From NCBI GenBank assembly GCA_017626145.1, contig JAGAJK010000095.1, positions 1 through 64,000 on the forward strand: 64,000 nt of DNA, read 5' to 3'. The translations under genes and the position numbers were made by a program. This stretch comes from Clostridia bacterium (GTDB taxonomy: Bacteria; Bacillota; Clostridia; RGIG6154). Shown one piece after another: positions 7,899-15,924 of the stretch. Within the stretch, counting starts at the first letter, position 1; every line of letters starts with the position of its first letter. A model generated the notes under the pieces. It was not told where the DNA came from, searched no databases, and worked only from the letters and a program-made list of their open reading frames with translations.

Positions 7899-9251
7899 TT
7901 AGTCAAGTTTAATTGGCTTTAGATTTTCAGGAAGAGCTGACTTTATAAGACTTGAAATTAACTTAATTGAATCCGTTGTCTGTTCTCCCGTGTTGAAGTT
8001 TTTAAGTGTTACTGTTTTTGAATTGATTTCATCCTCACCGATAAATATAACAAAAGGAACACCAAGCTTATTTGCATAATTCATTTTAGCCTTGAATTTT
8101 TTATTTTCAAGGTAAATCTGTGTCTTTATACCGCTTTCACGAAGTCTGTCCGTTACTGTAAGTGCATATGTCATATCCTCGCACATAGGAATAACCAATA
8201 CATCACAGGCAGATGAGCCTTCTGTATTAAGATACTCTTTATCACTTAAAATAAAGAATAATCTTGTAAGACCAATGGAAATACCTACACCCGGAAGCTT
8301 TTTATCTGTATAAAAGCCTGCCAGATTATCGTATCTTCCGCCTGAACAGATTGAGCCTATTTCAGGATGTCTGTTAAATGTCGTTTCATAAACTGTGCCG
8401 GTATAATAGTCAAGTCCTCTTGCAATAGACAAATCAATTTTAAAGTTTTCTTCCGGAACACCAAGTGCTTTGGATGCTGAGCTTACATACTCAATTTCCT
8501 TAACACCTTCATCAAAGGCTTCGTTTCCATCAGAAAATTCCTTAAGCTTACTTATCATTTCTTCATTTGTTCCCTTTACGGAAATAAATTCAATGATTTT
8601 TTCAGCTGCATCATTGCTTGCACCAATTTCAACAAGCTCTTCAACTACTTTTTCTTTACCGATTTTTTCAACCTTATCGATAGTTCTCATTACATCGGCA
8701 GCTTTATCGCTCAAGCCGAGCATTGCGAAAAATCCGTTTAAAAGCTTTCTGTTATTTATTCTTATAGTAAAATCGTCAAGACCTAATTTTCTGAAAATAT
8801 TATAAATAACCGAAGGTATTTCGGCGTCATTCATAAGACCTAATTCGCCGTCTCCTATTATATCAATATCCGACTGGTAAAATTCACGGAATCTTCCTCT
8901 CTGTGAACGTTCACCACGGTATACCTTACCTATCTGATAACGTCTGAACGGGAAGGTCAGCTCTCCGTAATTTTTTGCTACATATTTTGCAAGAGGAACC
9001 GTAAGGTCAAAACGCATACTGATATCGGTATCACCCTTGGAAAATCTGTAAATCTGCTTTTCAGTTTCTCCCCCTGCTTTTGCAAGAAGTATTTCAGAAA
9101 GCTCCAGAACAGGAGTATCCAGAGGCATAAAGCCGTAAAGACGGTATGTTTCCTCTAAAGTATTTTTAATTTTGTTGAACACAAGCTGGTCAAATGGGCT
9201 GAGCTCCATAAAGCCCGGCAGGGTTCTCGGTTTAACTAAATTTTCTTTCAA
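7899..9251 (-). CDS. hisS: Histidine--tRNA ligase
   Basis: Class II aminoacyl-tRNA synthetase charging tRNA-His, 450 residues. Motif 2 (FRRYQIGKVYRGE) lies near residue 103, the histidine-specific ARGLDYYTGTVYE near 285, motif 3 (GVGISIGLTRL) near 320, then a C-terminal anticodon-binding domain. The start is TTG at 9251 with AAGGAG 8 nt upstream. It is a single gene with its own promoter and no T-box-like leader. Its 5' end faces the phage-like cluster. Confidence 0.95.
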   Translation of the reverse strand: MKENLVKPRTLPGFMELSPFDQLVFNKIKNTLEETYRLYGFMPLDTPVLELSEILLAKAGGETEKQIYRFSKGDTDISMRFDLTVPLAKYVAKNYGELTFPFRRYQIGKVYRGERSQRGRFREFYQSDIDIIGDGELGLMNDAEIPSVIYNIFRKLGLDDFTIRINNRKLLNGFFAMLGLSDKAADVMRTIDKVEKIGKEKVVEELVEIGASNDAAEKIIEFISVKGTNEEMISKLKEFSDGNEAFDEGVKEIEYVSSASKALGVPEENFKIDLSIARGLDYYTGTVYETTFNRHPEIGSICSGGRYDNLAGFYTDKKLPGVGISIGLTRLFFILSDKEYLNTEGSSACDVLVIPMCEDMTYALTVTDRLRESGIKTQIYLENKKFKAKMNYANKLGVPFVIFIGEDEINSKTVTLKNFNTGEQTTDSIKLISSLIKSALPENLKPIKLD

Positions 9252-9307
9252 AATGTTTTCTCCTTAAAAGTTTTTTGTAAAAATTTTCAGGCTTTTTCCA
9301 AATATTT

Positions 9308-9337
9308 ATTATATACCACAAATGGCGGTTTAGTCAA
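9308..9337 (-). promoter_or_regulatory. hisS promoter
   Basis: On the minus strand TTGACT (9332-9337) and TATAAT (9308-9313) are separated by 18 nt. Confidence 0.6.
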
Positions 9338-9355
9338 GTAAAATCGCCTTTTTTT
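9324..9355 (+). terminator. Terminator-like hairpin upstream of the phage-like cluster
   Basis: An 8-bp stem (9324-9331 with 9341-9348, one G-U pair) with a 9-nt loop is followed by T7. It overlaps the hisS -35 region and would stop rightward transcription before it enters the cluster regulatory region. Confidence 0.55.
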
Positions 9356-9362
9356 AATCAAA

Positions 9363-9430
9363 TGTCATTAATTGTCATTCAGGTTTATGAAAACATGTCA
9401 TTGAATGTCATGTGGACTCTTTTGTATACT
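9363..9430 (+). promoter_or_regulatory. Cluster promoter with two TGTCA-N5-TGTCA direct-repeat sites
   Basis: Two copies of a direct repeat, TGTCATTAATTGTCA (9363-9377) and TGTCATTGAATGTCA (9396-9410), lie 33 bp apart. The second ends 14 nt before a TATACT -10 box (9425-9430) and replaces a good -35 hexamer (only TTGAAT at 9401). This looks like an activator or alternative-sigma site. The same arrangement stands before the barnase fusion at 35 kb. Confidence 0.65.
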
Positions 9431-9475
9431 TAACACCGGAAAGCAAAACCACTCATTTGCTTTCTTGTATACAAA
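9421..9475 (+). promoter_or_regulatory. Paired TTGTATAC operator-like sites flanking an inner hairpin
   Basis: TTTGTATAC (9421-9429) and GTATACAAA (9467-9475) form an inverted repeat; the second contains the perfect palindrome TTGTATACAA (9465-9474). Inside, AAAGCAAA (9440-9447) pairs with TTTGCTTT (9456-9463). The left arm covers the -10 box, so the outer repeat probably acts as a DNA operator, while the inner stem can form in the RNA leader. Confidence 0.45.
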
Positions 9476-9496
9476 GGACAGAGAAAGGAGTAAACC

Positions 9497-9682
9497 ATGG
9501 AAAAAAACATCTTATGCAAAAGTGAAATTCTTCACCAGCTGTCACGTCTTGCGGTTAACGAAGAGGTTGCGGCAAATTACCGTATTAAGGCGCTTGAGCT
9601 TCTGGGAAAAGAAAAAGGTATGTTTGGTGAAAAAGAGCATTCGGTTATAGGCACTGTTAAAATCGTGGATGATATCAGATGA
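9497..9682 (+). CDS. Truncated small terminase subunit (C-terminal half only)
   Basis: A 61-residue protein whose sequence (RIKALELLGKEKGMF near 29-43, then VKIVDDI near the end) matches, from my knowledge of the family, the C-terminal part of phage small terminases. The N-terminal helix-turn-helix that recognises phage DNA is missing, and the ATG at 9497 with AAAGGAG 6 nt upstream leaves no room for it. It overlaps the large subunit by 4 nt, the usual TerS-TerL arrangement. In a functional particle this would suggest packaging without sequence recognition. The family call rests on pattern and position. Confidence 0.65.
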   Translation: MEKNILCKSEILHQLSRLAVNEEVAANYRIKALELLGKEKGMFGEKEHSVIGTVKIVDDIR

Positions 9683-10872
9683 ATTTAAAAGAATGTATCG
9701 CCCCCTCCTTTTTTGAAGTTCACTCAAGCATAAAAAAAGGCCTTCATACCCATTACTGGTTAAAAGGCGGAAGAGGTTCCTGTAAATCATCCTTTGTATC
9801 AATCGAAATTATACTCGGTCTTATGAAAGAGGAAAATGTCGGCTGTGTTGCCGTGAGGCGTGTGGCAGGCTGTATCAGAGACAGCATCTTCGCACAGCTT
9901 CGGTGGGCAATAGAAAAGCTTAAGGTTTCACACTTATGGCAGGTTAAAAGCTCTGTTCCCGAGCTGATTTATACACCTAACGGAAACCGTATACTTTTCA
10001 GGGGTGCTGATGATGTTACAAAAATCAAATCCACAAAGCTTTCAAAGGGATACATAAAATACGTCTGGTTTGAAGAATGTGATGAATTTAAAAGCTACGA
10101 CGATATTTTATCAATTAATCAGTCTCTTTTAAGAGGCGGTGAGGAATTTCGGGTGTTCTATACATTTAACCCACCGAAGCTTCATTCACACTGGATTAAT
10201 AAGATTTCCCTTACGGAAAATGATGATAAGCTTATTCACCATTCCGACTACACCTCCGTACCCATTGACTGGTTGGGAAAGCAATTCTTCAAAGAAGCAG
10301 AATCGCTCAGGGCGAGTAACAAAAGGCTTTACGACAACCAGTATCTGGGAATTGTTACCGGCGGTGAAGGGCTTATTCTCCCTCATTTCAAGATTGAAGA
10401 GCTGAAAAAGGATTTTGAGGTCAGGTTTCTGGGTCAGGATTTCGGCTTTAATCACGCCAATGCGATTTTAGAGCTGTGCTTTTTCGAAAACACAATTTAT
10501 ATTTCAAAGGAATTGTACGTCCGTGAAATGGACACCCGTGAAATAATTGAATTAGCAGAAGGAATGTTTGATAAAAAGCTTATTATGTGGTGCGACAGTG
10601 CTGAGCCTGACCGCATACGCTCCTGGCGCAAGGCGGGCTACCGTGCTTCTCCCGTTTCAAAGGAAGCTAATTCAGTTAATGCCCAGATTGATTTTTTAAA
10701 ATCAAGGGAGCTGATAATTAATCCCGCCTGTGCTAACACCATTTCGGAAATTTCCTCCTGGAACTGGATAAAGGACAAGGTAACAGGCGAATATACCGAC
10801 AGACCCACCCCCTTTAAGGATGATGCTATGGCAGCACTCAGATACGGCATCGAGTATATGAGAAAAATTTAG
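9679..10872 (+). CDS. terL: Terminase large subunit (PBSX/SPP1 type)
   Basis: DNA-packaging motor, 397 residues. The N-terminal ATPase shows Walker A GGRGSCKSSF (near 32) and Walker B YVWFEECDEF (near 124). The C-terminal RNase H-like nuclease keeps acidic residues in GQDFGFNH (near 255), WCDSAEPD (near 305) and KDDAMAALRYG (near 382). Both activities therefore look intact. It starts inside the TerS stop codon (ATGA overlap), and the portal follows after 31 nt. Confidence 0.92.
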   Translation: MNLKECIAPSFFEVHSSIKKGLHTHYWLKGGRGSCKSSFVSIEIILGLMKEENVGCVAVRRVAGCIRDSIFAQLRWAIEKLKVSHLWQVKSSVPELIYTPNGNRILFRGADDVTKIKSTKLSKGYIKYVWFEECDEFKSYDDILSINQSLLRGGEEFRVFYTFNPPKLHSHWINKISLTENDDKLIHHSDYTSVPIDWLGKQFFKEAESLRASNKRLYDNQYLGIVTGGEGLILPHFKIEELKKDFEVRFLGQDFGFNHANAILELCFFENTIYISKELYVREMDTREIIELAEGMFDKKLIMWCDSAEPDRIRSWRKAGYRASPVSKEANSVNAQIDFLKSRELIINPACANTISEISSWNWIKDKVTGEYTDRPTPFKDDAMAALRYGIEYMRKI

Positions 10873-10903
10873 GGCATACGCCCTGACACAAGGAGTTGAT
10901 TTA

Positions 10904-12235
10904 ATGAATATTGCCGCAATTTGTGATTATCTGAGTAACAAGCTCGGATTTCGTATTGAGTCGGGATTTCACCAGTATATAAATCAATGGGCAGACTGGT
11001 ACAAAGGCTATCACAAGCCTTTTCACCACTACTGTGAGTACAACGGAAAAGACACGGTAGAGCTTGACAGATATTCGCTTAAAATGGCAAAAAAAGTTTG
11101 TGAGGACTGGGCTAATATGCTTTTAAATGAAAACACCCGGATTTGTGCAGAGGACCCCAATGCAGATTCATTCCTGAAAGAGGTTCTTGATAAAAACAAT
11201 TTCCGTGTTAATGCCAATGCACTTATTGAAAAAACCTTTGCGTTGGGAACGGGAGCATTTGCCCTGAGACTTGAGGGCTATAAAATTAGTCTTGATTACA
11301 TTACCGCCGACTGTATTATTCCAATCAATTACAGAAACGGTGAAATAACGGAGGTTGCCTTTGTTTCCGATGTGATTCACAAGGGAAAGCATTACACCTA
11401 CATTGAATCACATCTTACCGATGAATATGGCTATTACGTTATTAACAATGAATATCTCGACAGTACTATGAGTCCTGTATTTATCGACAACAAGGTTGTG
11501 AGAAAATACGAAACCAACAGTAAAACACCCTGGTTTGTCATAATCAGACCAAACATCACAAACAACATATGTTTTTCCTCACCTATGGGAATTTCGGTTT
11601 ATGCAAACGCCATTGACGTATTAAAGGGTATAGACCTTGCCTACGACAATCTTTGCACCGACTTTTTCTTAGGAGGAAAAATGATTATGATGAACGAAGC
11701 GGTCATAGGTAGAGAAGAAAACGGCAGACGTGTCGCTCCGCAGTTTTCCAAGAGACGGCTTTTTATGTCGGTGGGTGACAGTATTATAGACGGTGCAATG
11801 TACCGCGAATACAATCCTCTTTTAAGAGTTGATGAAAACACAGCAGGCATAAATGCACAGCTTAATTTTCTGTCTTCAAAATGCGGTCTGGGTGAAAGAT
11901 ACTATAATTTTGACAAGTACGACATCAATACTGCAACTCAGGTAATGTCGGAAAACTCGACGCTGTTCAGAACAGTTAAAAAGCACGAGCTTGTTTTAGA
12001 GCGTGCATTAATTAACCTTTGCAAGGTCATTTTAGAAGCAGGTGGCTTTAAGGACAGCGAAATTTCAGTTATCTTTGACGACAGCATCATTGAAGATACT
12101 GCTACGCTCAAAGCTCAGGACCGCAACGACGTTTCCATGGGTATTATGCAGAAATACGAATACCGTATGAAATATTACGGTGAAAATGAAGAAACTGCAA
12201 GAAAGAAGGTTACCGACACAGTTGAAAACACTTAA
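10904..12235 (+). CDS. Phage portal protein (SPP1 gp6-like)
   Basis: A 443-residue portal, the dodecameric ring at the capsid vertex through which DNA passes and to which the tail attaches. It follows TerL, begins after AAGGAG and a short AGGGCATACGCCCT hairpin, and has the mixed alpha/beta wing-stem layout of this family by length and position. In SPP1-like phages a minor head protein (gp7) gene follows the portal; none is present here. Instead the scaffold gene overlaps the portal's last codons. Confidence 0.85.
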   Translation: MNIAAICDYLSNKLGFRIESGFHQYINQWADWYKGYHKPFHHYCEYNGKDTVELDRYSLKMAKKVCEDWANMLLNENTRICAEDPNADSFLKEVLDKNNFRVNANALIEKTFALGTGAFALRLEGYKISLDYITADCIIPINYRNGEITEVAFVSDVIHKGKHYTYIESHLTDEYGYYVINNEYLDSTMSPVFIDNKVVRKYETNSKTPWFVIIRPNITNNICFSSPMGISVYANAIDVLKGIDLAYDNLCTDFFLGGKMIMMNEAVIGREENGRRVAPQFSKRRLFMSVGDSIIDGAMYREYNPLLRVDENTAGINAQLNFLSSKCGLGERYYNFDKYDINTATQVMSENSTLFRTVKKHELVLERALINLCKVILEAGGFKDSEISVIFDDSIIEDTATLKAQDRNDVSMGIMQKYEYRMKYYGENEETARKKVTDTVENT

Positions 12236-12635
12236 AGCACTGTTAGCTGAGCTTGGTGCAGGCGAAGAATTAATTAATTCCTGCACCGATTGTGAGCTCT
12301 ATTTTAAAGATGAGCTCAGTCAGCTTAAGGAAGATTACGAAAACAAGCTTGCTCAAAGTGAAATTGACAAAATCGTTGAAACAACACTTGTCAGCTTCGG
12401 AGCAAAAAACAATCTTGCGGTCAAGGCTCTTTTAAACCTTGAAAATGCACAGCTCGAAAACGGAACAGTTAAGGGGCTTAACGAACAGCTTGGAAAAATC
12501 AAAGCTGAAAACGGCTATTTGTTCAAATCCGAGCAAAGCATTACCGCAGGAAGCCACAACTCATTTTCGTCAAATGATTTTGATGGTATGAGTGATGAAC
12601 AATATTATTCTATTAAATACGGAAAGGAAAATTAA
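12222..12635 (+). CDS. Capsid scaffold protein (GP20-like)
   Basis: A charged, helical protein of about 137 residues. Its central AKNNLAVKALLNLENAQ segment and following GLNEQLGKIKAE resemble the phage minor structural GP20 scaffold family. A scaffold guides coat assembly and leaves the head before packaging. I place the start at TTG 12222, overlapping the portal by 14 nt, with AAGAAGG about 11 nt upstream; the frame stays open upstream but that part lies inside the portal gene. The coat gene follows after 2 nt. Confidence 0.7.
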   Translation: MKTLKALLAELGAGEELINSCTDCELYFKDELSQLKEDYENKLAQSEIDKIVETTLVSFGAKNNLAVKALLNLENAQLENGTVKGLNEQLGKIKAENGYLFKSEQSITAGSHNSFSSNDFDGMSDEQYYSIKYGKEN

Positions 12636-12637
12636 TT

Positions 12638-13747
12638 ATGAACGAATTTATTACTATTAAAGAAATTGCCAGACAGGCACTCCCAAGACTTATTGAAAAT
12701 CTTGTATTCCCTAATCTCATTCACAGAGATTTCTCAAATGACTTTGCTTTAGGCAAAGGTGACAAAATTCAGGTAAGAAAGCCTGTTATTCTCTCAGCAG
12801 AGGAATTTGATGCAGAAACAGGTACAAATGCTCAGGATATCAACGAAACAAGCGTTGAGGTTACTTTGGACAAGCTTGCAACTGTAGATGCTGAATTTTC
12901 TTCACTTCAGGCGGCAACAAGCATTGACGACCTTAACAGAATCTTCATTGAGCCTGCTGCTGCAGCTCTTGCGGCAAAGATTAACTCAGACGGTCTTAAC
13001 CTTTACGCAGATATTCCTTATGTTACAGGTGAGGCAGGCACAACACCTTCAAGCCTTAATTCCCTTGCAGGCGTAAGAAAGGCTCTTAACGAAAATAAGG
13101 TTCCTGTTTCTCCGAGAGTTGCAGTATGGGATACTGAAGCCGATGCGGCATTTACCACAGTTGATGCTATTGTAAATGCTGAAAAGAGCGGTTCAACAGC
13201 GGCACTTCGTGACGGCTCAATCGGAAGAATTTTCGGTCTTGACAATTATATGTCTCAGGCTGTTAAAAAGCACACATCAGGCATTACAAAGGCAACAAGT
13301 GTTAAGGTAGATGCTGCCGTAAACGAGGGTGATACAACACTTTCTGTTAAGGCAACAGCTCTCACAGGAAAGCTTGTTAAGGGTGATATTCTCACCATTG
13401 AAGGTAAGAATTATACAGTTACGGCTGACACCGAGGAAGCTGCAAGCAATGCAATTGCAGGTATTTGTGTTTACCCTGCTCTTGATGCTTATGCGTCTGA
13501 TACAGCAGTTACAATTGCTGCATCACACACAGCAAATCTCGCCTTCAACCCTATGGCATTTGCCTTCGTTACAAGACCTCTTGCGGCACCTTCAGGTGTT
13601 GAAAGCTACGTTACAAGCTACAACGGCATCACACTTCGTGTTGTTAAGGGCTACGATATGAAATTCAAGAAGGAAATGATTTCTATGGATGTCCTTTACG
13701 GCTACAAGACTATGTATCCGGAGCTTGCAGTAAGAGTATTAGGATAG
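12638..13747 (+). CDS. Major capsid protein, P22 coat family
   Basis: A 369-residue coat protein. The N-terminus (IAREA-like opening, ENLVFPNLIHRDF, GDKIQVRKPV) follows the pattern of P22 gp5-type coats, which have the HK97 fold. A Gly/Thr-rich, strand-forming insertion around residues 215-295 could be an extra surface or insertion domain as in P22. It is preceded by the scaffold and followed by connector genes. P22-type coats are usually seen with short-tailed phages, but this cluster encodes a siphovirus-like tail. Confidence 0.85.
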   Translation: MNEFITIKEIARQALPRLIENLVFPNLIHRDFSNDFALGKGDKIQVRKPVILSAEEFDAETGTNAQDINETSVEVTLDKLATVDAEFSSLQAATSIDDLNRIFIEPAAAALAAKINSDGLNLYADIPYVTGEAGTTPSSLNSLAGVRKALNENKVPVSPRVAVWDTEADAAFTTVDAIVNAEKSGSTAALRDGSIGRIFGLDNYMSQAVKKHTSGITKATSVKVDAAVNEGDTTLSVKATALTGKLVKGDILTIEGKNYTVTADTEEAASNAIAGICVYPALDAYASDTAVTIAASHTANLAFNPMAFAFVTRPLAAPSGVESYVTSYNGITLRVVKGYDMKFKKEMISMDVLYGYKTMYPELAVRVLG

Positions 13748-13756
13748 GTGATTTAA

Positions 13757-14086
13757 TTGAAATACGTTTCTTATCCATATTATATGGAAGAATATTTAGG
13801 CAGAAGTATCCCCAACTCCAACGAATTTTTCAGTATATGCATCCGTGCCGAGGCTTACATAGACAAGCTTACCGACGGTCATATAACAGAGGTTACCGAC
13901 GATATTAAAAATGCAGTTTGCGCAGTATGTGACGTTATATACCGTGCAGACAGACAAAAGGGTATCAAAAGTGAAAGTGTTGACGGTTATTCTGTAACAC
14001 TTGACAGCGAAGCCTGCTCACAGAAAACACTTTACGATACTGCCTGTTTGTTTCTGCCGTCATACCTTTTGTACCGGGGGATTTAA
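13757..14086 (+). CDS. Head-tail connector protein
   Basis: A 109-residue mostly helical protein in the position of the first head-tail adaptor (HK97 gp6/SPP1 gp15 type), which docks under the portal. The pattern of a short N-terminal stretch, helices around AEAYIDKLTDG and IKNAVCAVCDVIYR, and a terminal helix fits that class. The start is TTG with AGGTGA 6 nt upstream. Assigned mainly from position and size. Confidence 0.65.
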   Translation: MKYVSYPYYMEEYLGRSIPNSNEFFSICIRAEAYIDKLTDGHITEVTDDIKNAVCAVCDVIYRADRQKGIKSESVDGYSVTLDSEACSQKTLYDTACLFLPSYLLYRGI

Positions 14087-14359
14087 ATGGACTTTACGCA
14101 ATCAGTTAAAATCATAAACCCCGACAAAAGTGAACTTAGCTATTCTAACGCATATATTTACGATGACAACAGCATAGCTACATACCGTGGAGATTTTTTG
14201 CCTAATAAAAAACACATTGCTATAATACCAACTCAAAGCTGCGATGTACAGACAGGGGCTGTAGCAATGTACGAAAATAAAACTCGGACCGTTACCGCCG
14301 TTTGCGACAACACGGTTCGCTCAAGGGTTTTACCTCATATAAGGCTCACCCTGGAATAA
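14087..14359 (+). CDS. Head-closure (stopper)-like protein
   Basis: A 90-residue beta-rich protein starting one base after the previous stop. Size, strand-rich composition and position between connector and tail terminator match SPP1 gp16-type head-closure proteins that seal the portal after packaging. The sequence itself is not decisive. Confidence 0.55.
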   Translation: MDFTQSVKIINPDKSELSYSNAYIYDDNSIATYRGDFLPNKKHIAIIPTQSCDVQTGAVAMYENKTRTVTAVCDNTVRSRVLPHIRLTLE

Positions 14360-14366
14360 CTATCTC

Positions 14367-14392
14367 GCCTGCAAAGCATATGCTTTGCAGGC
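14367..14392 (+). other. Perfect 26-bp intercistronic palindrome
   Basis: GCCTGCAAAGCAT and its exact complement form a 13-bp inverted repeat, followed by AAAGGA and the next start. No T-run follows, so it is more likely a processing or stability hairpin than a terminator. Confidence 0.6.
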
Positions 14393-14409
14393 AGAAAGGA
14401 ATTTATCAT

Positions 14410-14805
14410 ATGTTAAAAGAGCTGATTGAAATTTTCAGTGAATGCCAACAGATGAAAGCAATCACCCCCTGCTCAAGTGCAGTTGATTGTGATTCTGTTG
14501 CACTTATGCCGAAAAGCTCGGGAATAATAAAAAAATACACCGACGGAAAAACACTTGAATATGTTCGTTTAAAGCTATTGTACAAGGCTCAGTATTCTCC
14601 CGACGGAGACAAGAATTTTATTGCTGATTCTTTTTTCGAGAATGTAAGCACCTGGCTGCGTGAACGCTTTGAAAAATCTTCGGCGGATAACGGCAAATAC
14701 AGCTTTAATCTTTCAGATATTTCACCGTCATATACTGTGGAAAAGAAAACACCGTCGGTTGCTATTTATTCACTTGAGCTTACGGTTAATTATTTAAATT
14801 TATAA
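14410..14805 (+). CDS. Tail terminator / minor tail-completion protein
   Basis: A 131-residue protein with alternating helices and strands, placed between head-closure and tail tube, the place of gp17/tail-terminator proteins. The start is ATG 14410 with AAAGGA upstream; the longer open frame extends into the preceding hairpin and is not used. Assignment is by gene order. Confidence 0.55.
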   Translation: MLKELIEIFSECQQMKAITPCSSAVDCDSVALMPKSSGIIKKYTDGKTLEYVRLKLLYKAQYSPDGDKNFIADSFFENVSTWLRERFEKSSADNGKYSFNLSDISPSYTVEKKTPSVAIYSLELTVNYLNL

Positions 14806-14823
14806 ACAAGAAAGGATTTTACA

Positions 14824-15312
14824 ATGGGAAAGCTTATTAAAAGAAGTGACAAGCTTGCCTTTTACGGTGTTGACGACGTAAATGGTACTGTTTATCACAG
14901 AATGAAGGGATTTACCGAAATATCGGTTTCCAAAAATCCCCAGGAATATGCCAGAAAATACATTGATGAAGACTTTGAGCAGTCTGACGTAGTAGGCTTC
15001 TCGCCTCAGATTTCTTTTGCTTTTGACTGTTTCAGTGACAATCCTGTACATACAGACATTGTTTCAATTACAGACAACGAGCTTTTAGGTACTGATGCAG
15101 TAAGAAGCATAATTGTCGTGGACCTTACACGTGGAAATGAAACTGACGGTTTTTATGCAATCAAGCGTGACTACTCAGTTATTCCCGACACAGAAGGTGC
15201 AGAAAAGGAAGCTTACACCTATAGCGGTCACTTCAAGGTCAATTCACAAAAGATATTCGGAACGGCTGTCTCCGATAACGATTTTGAAACTATAACCTTT
15301 ACAGAAGAATAA
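14824..15312 (+). CDS. Major tail tube protein
   Basis: A 162-residue protein in the position of the tail tube subunit, with the strand-rich make-up and an N-terminal SDKLAFYGV-like opening typical of small siphovirus tube proteins. It polymerises in hexameric rings around the tape measure. A strong ribosome binding site precedes it and a 12-bp hairpin follows, consistent with high expression of a major structural protein. Confidence 0.7.
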   Translation: MGKLIKRSDKLAFYGVDDVNGTVYHRMKGFTEISVSKNPQEYARKYIDEDFEQSDVVGFSPQISFAFDCFSDNPVHTDIVSITDNELLGTDAVRSIIVVDLTRGNETDGFYAIKRDYSVIPDTEGAEKEAYTYSGHFKVNSQKIFGTAVSDNDFETITFTEE

Positions 15313-15317
15313 TTTGT

Positions 15318-15343
15318 ACAGGCAGCGGAAATCCGCTGCCTGT
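15318..15343 (+). other. Intercistronic hairpin after the tail tube gene
   Basis: ACAGGCAGCGGA and its exact complement form a 12-bp stem with a 2-nt loop. There is no poly-T tail; the next gene's AAGGAG follows 10 nt later. Confidence 0.65.
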
Positions 15344-15363
15344 CTTAAGAAAGGAGATTTTAT

Positions 15364-15894
15364 ATGAAGTTTACCGTACCTCTGCCCGAGGGGGTTTATC
15401 ATAACGATAAATTTTATCCCATTAATACAGATTTTAAAACGTGGATTAAAATTGATGAGCTTATGAACAGCAGTATTGTAAATGAAACAGAAAAGACGGC
15501 AACAATTCTGTCCCTTGCATACAAATCATCGTTCCCTGAAAATATTGACTCCGCTCTGGCAGGTATTCTTGATTTTTATACTATGTATTCACCTGAAGCA
15601 AAAGTCGGTTTTAAAAAGGTATACTCTTTTGAAAAAGATGCATCCTTTATATTCAGCGCATTTTTTACACAGTACGGGATTGACCTTTTTGAAACAGATA
15701 TGCACTGGTGGAAGTTCAGAGCTTTGTTCGATGCAATTGATGAGAACACTCTGTTCGGAAAAATTGTCCGTTACAGGGCAGTAAATTTAGAAGACATAAA
15801 AGATAAAAGCAAAAAAAGATTTATAAGGAAAATGAAGCAGATATATTCTCTCGGTCAGCAGGAAAACATTGCGGAGGCTTTATTTGCACTGTAA
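15364..15894 (+). CDS. Gp15-family tail assembly chaperone
   Basis: A 176-residue protein that matches the bacteriophage Gp15 type by layout: an N-terminal FYPINTDFKTWIKIDELM segment and a Trp/Phe-rich middle (DMHWWKFRALFDAI). In that family the protein binds the tape measure during tail assembly. It sits directly upstream of the tape measure. In many phages a frameshift extends this protein; I see no clear slippery site, and the next gene has its own AAAGGAGG. Confidence 0.75.
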   Translation: MKFTVPLPEGVYHNDKFYPINTDFKTWIKIDELMNSSIVNETEKTATILSLAYKSSFPENIDSALAGILDFYTMYSPEAKVGFKKVYSFEKDASFIFSAFFTQYGIDLFETDMHWWKFRALFDAIDENTLFGKIVRYRAVNLEDIKDKSKKRFIRKMKQIYSLGQQENIAEALFAL

Positions 15895-15924
15895 TAAGTA
15901 CAACTGCTTAAGAAAGGAGGAATT

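Noticed and set aside
9405-9650. An 81-codon plus-strand frame over the cluster leader
   Set aside because: It runs through the promoter and inner hairpin, has no ribosome binding site and overlaps the small terminase gene, which has one.
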